A DNA stretch of 64,000 nucleotides from UBA3824 sp017541145 (GTDB lineage Bacteria > Bacteroidota > Bacteroidia > Bacteroidales > UBA3824), in contig CAMVLO010000007.1 of the NCBI GenBank assembly GCA_947168365.1, positions 31,070 to 95,069 on the forward strand. Direction: 5' to 3'. The translations under genes were made by a program, and so were the position numbers. This document shows, in pieces, positions 60,101 through 64,000 of this stretch; within the stretch, counting starts at the first letter, position 1; the number at the start of each line of letters is the position of its first letter. The notes beneath the pieces are model-generated. The model was not told the DNA's origin. It did not search any database and saw nothing but the letters and a program-made list of their open reading frames with translations.

Positions 60101-60891
60101 AAAAACAAAACGATGCAGATGCAACAAAAGCTCTTGCTCCACAAATCGTTGCAGGTTGCGAAGCTTGCGGTTGCGACAAGTGCAAAGACATCCTCACATA
60201 CAAAGATCACTTGGTAAAACGCTCACAGTGGATTATCGGTGGTGACGGTGCTTCTTACGACATCGGTTACGGCGGATTGGATCACGTAATTGCATCAGGT
60301 GAAGATGTTAACGTTTTCGTACTTGATACCGAAGTTTACTCAAATACAGGCGGACAGTCTTCTAAAGCAACTCCTCTTGGTGCTATCGCTAAATTCGCAG
60401 CATCAGGTAAGAGAGTTTCTAAGAAAGACTTGGGTATGATTGCAACAACATACGGTTACGTATACGTAGCTCAAATCGCTATGGGTGCAGATCAAGCTCA
60501 GACACTTAAAGCCCTCCGTGAAGCTGAAGCATATCCGGGACCATCATTGGTTATCGCTTACGCTCCATGTATCAACCACGGTCTCAAGGCTGGTATGGGT
60601 AAATCTCAAGCTGAAGAGCAAAAAGCTGTTGAATGTGGTTACTGGCACTTGTGGAGATACAATCCTCTCCTCGAAGAACAAGGTCAAAACCCATTCTCTC
60701 TCGACTCTAAAGAGCCTAACTGGGCTGAGTTCCGCAACTACCTCTTGGGTGAAGTTCGTTTCGCATCATTGCAGAAATCATTCCCAGACCAAGCAGAAGA
60801 ACTCTACAAAGCTTGTCAAGATGCAGCCGTAAAACGTTACAACAACTACAAACGTCAAGCTGCAATGGATTACTCAAACGAAGCTAAGTAA
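57163..60891 (+). CDS. nifJ: Pyruvate:ferredoxin (flavodoxin) oxidoreductase
   Basis: 1242 residues, a single-chain enzyme that oxidises pyruvate to acetyl-CoA and CO2 in anaerobic metabolism. The N-terminal pyruvate/TPP part has IYPITPSSPMAENVDEW. Two 4Fe-4S motifs, CIQCNKCAFVCPHACI (about residue 693) and CLACGNCADVCP (about 747), form the ferredoxin-like domain. The third cluster includes CAGCGETPY (about 876). The TPP-binding GGDGASYDIGYGG is near 1026 and SNTGGQSSKATP near 1062. The gene uses optimised codons like other highly expressed genes here. It ends at a strong terminator. Confidence 0.97.
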   Translation: MAKEKKFMTCDGNTAAAHIAYMFTEVAAIYPITPSSPMAENVDEWAAQGRKNMFGETVLVQEMQSEGGASGTVHGSLQAGALTTTFTASQGLLLMIPNMYKIAGELLPCVFHVSARTLASHALCIFGDHQDVMACRQTGFAMFAEGSVQEVMDLAGVAHLATLKSRVPFLNFFDGFRTSHEYQKVEVVDQEDLMPLVDQKALKEFRERALSPERPEMRGMAENPDVFFAHREASNPYYDKVADIVSEYMDKVSEITGRKYRPFDYYGAPDAENIIIAMGSVTECIKEVIDFKLQNGEKVGLISVHLYRPFSLKYLKEAIPASAKRICVLDRTKEPGAHGEPLHLDVIDALSELGLLDKLTVVGGRYGLGSNDTTPAQIIAVYDNLKLNEPKNHFTLGIVDDVTFTSLPVGEEVAVGGKGMFQAKFFGLGSDGTVGANKNSVKIIGETTDKYCQAYFSYDSKKSGGFTCSHLRFGDEPIRSTYLVTTPNFVACHQQAYLNMYDVTRGLQKGGTFLLNTIWDGDDLVHNIPNKVKAYFAKNDIKVYYINATKIGQEIGLGNRTNTILQSAFFRITQVIPVDKAVDEMKHFALKSYGKKGQNIVDMNYAAIDRGGEYKQLTVDPAWANLEVTPKVYTDGDDFINKIVRPINAQDGDLLPVSSFVGFEDGTWKAGTAKFEKRGVGAFVPVWDSKKCIQCNKCAFVCPHACIRPFVMDEQEVKGFGGETIEIKAPAQMKGMHFVMQVGVKDCLACGNCADVCPGSPKIAKEEYAAMNGDEVAEKNLEKQIAKAKKKNPDYNPSAEEMETMRQAARKALLDSLAPALKMVPYDDGSEAAAKEAANWNYCVENVKTKQDLVDIKQNVKNSQFATPLFEFSGACAGCGETPYVKLISQLFGDREIVANATGCSSIYSGSVPSTPYTKNAKGQGPAWANSLFEDFCEFGLGMAIANKKMKARLTKLMTEAQSCECCSAELKALFNEWIEKQNDADATKALAPQIVAGCEACGCDKCKDILTYKDHLVKRSQWIIGGDGASYDIGYGGLDHVIASGEDVNVFVLDTEVYSNTGGQSSKATPLGAIAKFAASGKRVSKKDLGMIATTYGYVYVAQIAMGADQAQTLKALREAEAYPGPSLVIAYAPCINHGLKAGMGKSQAEEQKAVECGYWHLWRYNPLLEEQGQNPFSLDSKEPNWAEFRNYLLGEVRFASLQKSFPDQAEELYKACQDAAVKRYNNYKRQAAMDYSNEAK

Positions 60892-60918
60892 TTACAGTAT
60901 TAAGCTGTATTAAATTAT

Positions 60919-60963
60919 AAAGGTGTTACCATAGAAATTTTACTACGGTAACACCTTTTTTTT
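60919..60963 (+). terminator. Terminator after nifJ
   Basis: AAAGGTGTTACC / GGTAACACCTTT is a perfect 12-bp stem with inner TAG/TA pairing and eight Ts. Confidence 0.9.
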
Positions 60964-61017
60964 ATATTGTTGAAATATTTTTCTTATATTACAATGAATA
61001 TTTGATCAAAAAAATGA

Positions 61018-61674
61018 ATATGTATTCTTATCGTAAATGGCAACGAAAAAGAAGTTTACATCAAGAAAGCAAGAACTGTAGATGTAAATGGTGAGCAACT
61101 TCCGGCTTTTGGTGAATTTGAACGCGGTATCAGTATTATCGAAAAAACTATTTTCGAAAAATACGACAAAATTAAGAAAAAATACATCGTTTCTATCAGT
61201 CCAAAAGATTGTGACGGATTCAAATATGAAGATTATTTTTTTGAAACTGTTAAATTTACTGTAGATCCTACTGCTGCAGGTACTAACGCAATTCCTAAGA
61301 AATTTTTCTTGCGTCAGTTGAAAAAATATGACAAACTCACTTTCTACGCTTATTATCCTACTGAGAATGTAAAATTCGGTACAGATGAAAAATTAGCTGA
61401 AGAAATGAAAGATCCGGGTATCATATACAGTTTCAATGGTTCTGACAAGGCTAAATGGGTTGAAACTCTTCATATCAAAAAAGAGTTAGCTGATTGCCCT
61501 GCTATTCTTGATAAGTTGGAAAACAAGATGTATAAAGTCGACAGAACAGAAGCAGACAACAAAAAGCTATTTAATGTACCGATAAGTACAAAATCTGCTT
61601 TTATCTCTATCGGTGCAGATTACTGTGCTCGTCTTAATGCTCTTGATGACTACGTAAACGGTAAATGTGAATAA
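61018..61674 (+). pseudogene. Unrecognised gene with lost start (5' frameshift or truncation)
   Basis: One frame is open from 61018 to the TAA at 61672-61674 (218 sense codons) and looks coding throughout: VNGNEKEVYIKKARTVDVNG near the 5' end, FERGISIIEKTIFEKYDKI, and ISTKSAFISIGADYCARLN near the 3' end. It has no ATG or GTG in the first half; the first TTG is at 61309, which would discard about 97 coding-looking residues. An in-frame TGA is at 61015. ATG at 61014 is in another frame; removing one base nearby would join it. The protein family is not recognised. Confidence 0.6.
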
Positions 61675-61701
61675 AATCTTTTTATTCATTACACATAAAC
61701 T

Positions 61702-61749
61702 AAAAAGCCCGTCTTGGTGCGTAAGCAACACCTCGACGAGCTTTTTTTT
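61702..61749 (+). terminator. Terminator after the broken gene
   Basis: AAAAAGCCCGTC pairs with GACGAGCTTTTT (one mismatch), with a further GGTG / CACC inside, followed by eight Ts. It shows that the unit was, or is, transcribed. Confidence 0.75.
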
Positions 61750-62069
61750 ATACAACAAAAATATGATGAATTTATCATCTGCTAATTTTAACAATTTATG
61801 GTTATACAATAAGTTAACTGTGCGCTTACTAAATGAAACCTTGGGCTGACGGCTCAATCTTAACGTCCGTCCGCCTCTTAATTTCATCTTGCAGAGACTG
61901 TTCGTAAATTATTCTTTTTTACAATTACTACTTTCGCCTCTGAAAGACGGATTTATCCGGACGGAAACCAATCTTCCGGTTTCCATCCATCAAAATCTTG
62001 GTGTTCAATAAAATAAATAGATATTTTTACAAATTAAATTATAAAATTATGATGTTCACTCCAATTAAT

Positions 62070-62205
62070 TTAATTTCTTAATTGAATTATCCGGTTGACG
62101 GCTCAATCTTCCGTCCGCCAACCTTCAAATTCTATCTTTCATGCAGTCCCGTTCAGTTGTCAGGCCGTACCAATCTTCCGGTATAACGGCCTTACATTTG
62201 AAAAA
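62070..62205. repeat. Long direct repeat with two hairpins, copy 1
   Basis: About 136 bp containing a GGTTG-ACGG / CCGT-CAACC hairpin and an AGGCCGT-ACC / GGT-ACGGCCT hairpin. It matches 62375-62510 without gaps, with fewer than ten or so differences. The offset between copies is 305 bp. Confidence 0.85.
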
Positions 62206-62374
62206 CCTAGAAACGCTACGTAAGTTGTCTAATTATTATTGTTGTTTTCTTTTTTTATAACTAAGATTTTTCGGACGGAACCAATCTTCCGGCTTCCGTC
62301 CTGCAAAAACCTTGGTGTTTAACAATTAAGATAATAATTATGAAGAAATTATTTTTAGTATTAAGCCATTCACA

Positions 62375-62510
62375 TTAATTTCTTAATTGAATTATCCGGT
62401 TGACGGCTCAATCTTCCGTCCGCCAACCTTCAAATTCTATCTCTCATGCATCCCAGTTCAGTTGTCAGGCCGTACCAATCTTCCGGTATATCGGCCTTAC
62501 AATTGAGAAA
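62375..62510. repeat. Long direct repeat with two hairpins, copy 2
   Basis: Second copy of the element at 62070-62205. Most differences fall between the two hairpins or at their outer edge; both octaloops and most stem bases are kept, though one closing pair of the second hairpin is lost. Confidence 0.85.
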
Positions 62511-62666
62511 AATTCTATTTAAAAAGTCTCTGAGATAATATTTCTGTTACTAATAATTAAACTTCAAAAATTAGAATTTTCCGGACGGGGACTTAATAGT
62601 CCGACCGTCCTTCAAATTCTTAAAATTTAAGTTTGAAACCTTGATAAACAACACAATAATAAAAAA

Positions 62667-63434
62667 TTATTGGTTAATTACCGGTTCCTCCTTTGTAGTT
62701 ACAGCATCGGTATTATCTTCGGGATTATCAGTACCTACAGCTTCTTCTATAGATTTCAAATCCAAAGTTGAAGCCTTAACGTACAAGCCGTTGATAACCT
62801 TTGCGTAACTGTCGCAAGTGCCTTCGTAGATTACATTGTAGGCATTCACATAGTAAGCAAGATTGTACCATGTATTTTTAGCCTCTTCCTTAGCCTCAAA
62901 CTTTACACCTTTTACAGTTTGTGAATAACCGTTTCGTTCGTTGTAAAGCTCTTCATGATTTTTGTATGTTTCCACCATATCATCTACTGTCTCTTTGATA
63001 TCCAATAGATTCTTGGTATCAGCATCCAAATCATTAAGATCTGTGGCTATCAATCCAAGTTTAGTGTATTTCTCGAAGATATTCTCTTCTTCATACCTTT
63101 GATACTTAGAATTGATAATCAATTCAGCAATTGCTACAGCCTTTTGAACTTCATCATCATTCGAGAACTTCTTCGCCTTAACCATCAACTTGATATAGTT
63201 GAAGTCTTTGTCGATTTTGTCTCTCAAAGTATTCAAGAAATTAGTTCTTGATACAGTTGACTCTGTTCGTAGAGAAGCAATCATGTTCTCTACCGCTGAT
63301 TTAAAAATGCTAACATTTTCGTTAGACTTTACTTCAGAAGGAAGCAACTCCGTTGCCGCCAGTGCTTGTTTCAGGAAGTATACTGCTTCTAAGCTTTTGA
63401 GCTTAACAAGACTTTTGTTATTGATATTTATCAT
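62667..63434 (-). CDS. DUF6261-like protein, paralogue 2
   Basis: 255 residues, helical, cytoplasmic by appearance. It is the paralogue of the protein at 35478: KLKSLEAVYFLKQALAATELL near the start, NHEELYNERNGYSQ and AKNTWYNLAYYVNAYNVIYEG later, and an acidic C-terminal tail (DNPEDNTDAVTTKEEP). Function unknown. The upstream region carries a perfect TTTG-N20-TATCTTTG promoter and shared leader motifs. The hairpin-rich interval lies directly downstream of its stop. Confidence 0.7.
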   Translation of the reverse strand: MININNKSLVKLKSLEAVYFLKQALAATELLPSEVKSNENVSIFKSAVENMIASLRTESTVSRTNFLNTLRDKIDKDFNYIKLMVKAKKFSNDDEVQKAVAIAELIINSKYQRYEEENIFEKYTKLGLIATDLNDLDADTKNLLDIKETVDDMVETYKNHEELYNERNGYSQTVKGVKFEAKEEAKNTWYNLAYYVNAYNVIYEGTCDSYAKVINGLYVKASTLDLKSIEEAVGTDNPEDNTDAVTTKEEPVINQ

Positions 63435-63562
63435 GGTCTTTTTTTAGTCGTTTAAAAAAATGTGATAAGTTCAACTACTTGCTGCCAACCTTATCCATAG
63501 TACATCTCTTAATAATCATTTGCCGTGTTGGACTTACGACCTTTCATTTAATTATCACGATA

Positions 63563-63594
63563 CAAAGATACAACTTTTTTTTTAACTGTGCAAA
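63563..63594 (-). promoter_or_regulatory. Promoter of DUF6261-like gene 2
   Basis: Minus strand: TTTG (63591-63594), exactly 20 bp, TATCTTTG (63563-63570). It is followed by bases resembling the start of the paralogue's transcript (TATCTTTGTATCGTGATAAT against TATCTTTGTAGCGTAATAAT). Confidence 0.8.
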
Positions 63595-63671
63595 TCTCGC
63601 TATGTTTTTAGACCTAAATACAACTCATTTTCAGCCCTAAAAACATTGAAAATCGATGATTTTTCGCCCCT

Positions 63672-63683
63672 ACAGATATCTGT
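63672..63683. promoter_or_regulatory. Candidate operator palindrome upstream of DUF6261-like gene 2
   Basis: ACAGATATCTGT is a perfect 12-bp palindrome 77 bp upstream of the -33 box on the minus strand, matching the arrangement at 35215. Confidence 0.45.
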
Positions 63684-63905
63684 GGCGGTTTTTGTTAAAT
63701 AATATTAAATTTTAAAATTCAGTGATTCAAATAGTTAGAAAACTATCTTTTTTTTATGTTTTTCGTAATTATATTTCCCGGTAATTATTGTAATTTTCGC
63801 CTTAATTTCTGCTACTTTTTTGCTGTTTTTCTCTGATTTTTTGCTGCTTTTTTCTGATTTTTTATTGTTGTTGATACTATAAATTGTAAAATAAACTAAG
63901 AATTT

Positions 63906-64000
63906 ACCTGAGGTGAAAACTCACATCCGGTAGTGATTCTGTGTTTTTACCTGAGGTGAAAACTCACATCCGGTAGTGATTCTGTGTTTTTACCTGAGGT
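63906..64000. repeat. 43-bp tandem repeat, running past the window end
   Basis: Units start at 63906, 63949 and 63992 with identical sequence over the visible length. Each begins ACCTGAGGTGAAAACTCACA and contains two dyads: TTTT-n-ACCTGAGGT-n-AAAA and TCAC-n2-CCGG-n2-GTGA. Because the whole period is identical there is no spacer, so it is a tandem repeat and not a CRISPR. Confidence 0.85.

Larger units (their letters stand above)
61750..62666. other. Non-coding interval filled with related hairpins
   Basis: No gene is supported. Hairpins are at about 61845-61875, 61959-61988, 62093-62123, 62162-62192, 62273-62301, 62398-62428, 62467-62497 and 62583-62610. Four (61959, 62162, 62273, 62467) close with CC around the identical octaloop AATCTTCC and GG. 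Two tiny frames (62049-62081 and 62340-62378) stand just before the hairpins at 62093 and 62398. Confidence 0.75.
63435..64000. other. Upstream region of DUF6261-like gene 2 and start of a tandem repeat
   Basis: No gene seen. On the minus strand it has a 130-nt leader with GTAAGTCC (63531-63538) and a possible CCAAC / GTTGG stem (63528-63532 with 63486-63490), the promoter at 63563-63594 and the palindrome ACAGATATCTGT at 63672. From 63780 to 63880 the plus strand is T-rich with repeated TTTTTCTGATTTTTTGCTG-like words; the 43-bp tandem repeat starts at 63906. Confidence 0.75.

Noticed and set aside
61741..62666. Integron attC sites
   Set aside because: The hairpins lack the GTTRRRY cores and paired L/R boxes, and no integrase or cassette genes are seen.
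63906..64000. CRISPR array start
   Set aside because: The whole 43-bp period is identical between units, so there are no unique spacers; no cas gene is in the window.

Overview
The window is one AT-rich stretch of a Bacteroidetes chromosome, most likely order Bacteroidales. The signs are the TTTG-N20-TAnnTTTG promoters (perfect copies at 18476, 32199, 35304 and 63594 minus), the weak Shine-Dalgarno sites, the many SpII lipoproteins with LxxC boxes, and lineage-typical neighbours such as holB-ricT, mutL with paired rhomboids, and rplU-rpmA. An anaerobic lifestyle is suggested by a single-chain pyruvate:ferredoxin oxidoreductase (nifJ). A futalosine hydrolase (mqnB) suggests menaquinone is made by the futalosine route. 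No rRNA, tRNA, transposase, phage gene or CRISPR array was seen.

Layout. 1-3051: end of a universal-stress protein, a PdxA homologue stripped of its active site, dtd, a MazG-like hydrolase and deoC. 3118-5067: a secreted M1 aminopeptidase. 5321-8384: acpP-fabF-rnc, a large stem-loop and a Cys-rich DUF3109 protein. 8419-15568: folE, mqnB, a lipoprotein, a laccase-domain (PgeF-like) protein, a small membrane protein, mutL and two rhomboid proteases. 15663-18380: rpsO and pnp. 18613-20870: an AT-rich two-gene unit (FISUMP lipoprotein and PKD protein). 20960-34406: housekeeping genes (upp, rsmI, folA, thyA, rplU, rpmA, serS) mixed with secreted proteins, a secreted C1 peptidase and two tandem LuxR-type regulators. 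34407-35477: non-coding, with an eight-copy 41-bp tandem repeat. 35478-41923: a DUF6261-like gene, two glycosyltransferases, a membrane protein, a TGS nucleoside kinase and holB.

41943-56972 is the most unusual region. ricT runs, with a 1-bp overlap, into a tightly packed 13-gene block for ketosynthase-based lipid or aryl-polyene/flexirubin-like chemistry. It holds three complete ketosynthases, a ketosynthase-like protein without its two catalytic histidines, a half-size ketosynthase-like protein, two acyl carrier proteins, an LpxL-type acyltransferase, an SMR/EamA-like protein and a DPM-like glycosyltransferase. It also holds a 1185-residue MMPL-PlsC-methyltransferase-like fusion, an alpha/beta hydrolase and a PaaK-type CoA ligase. 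No ketoreductase, dehydratase or ammonia-lyase is encoded in the block, so it must borrow those steps or make an unreduced product. This is the best candidate for an undescribed system.

56973-64000: nifJ, a gene that has lost its start, then almost 1 kb of related hairpins (four with the identical loop AATCTTCC) arranged as diverged and near-identical modules. A second DUF6261-like gene follows; its promoter region matches that of the first, with the same 77-bp gap between a palindrome and the -33 box. The window ends in a 43-bp tandem repeat that continues past the edge.
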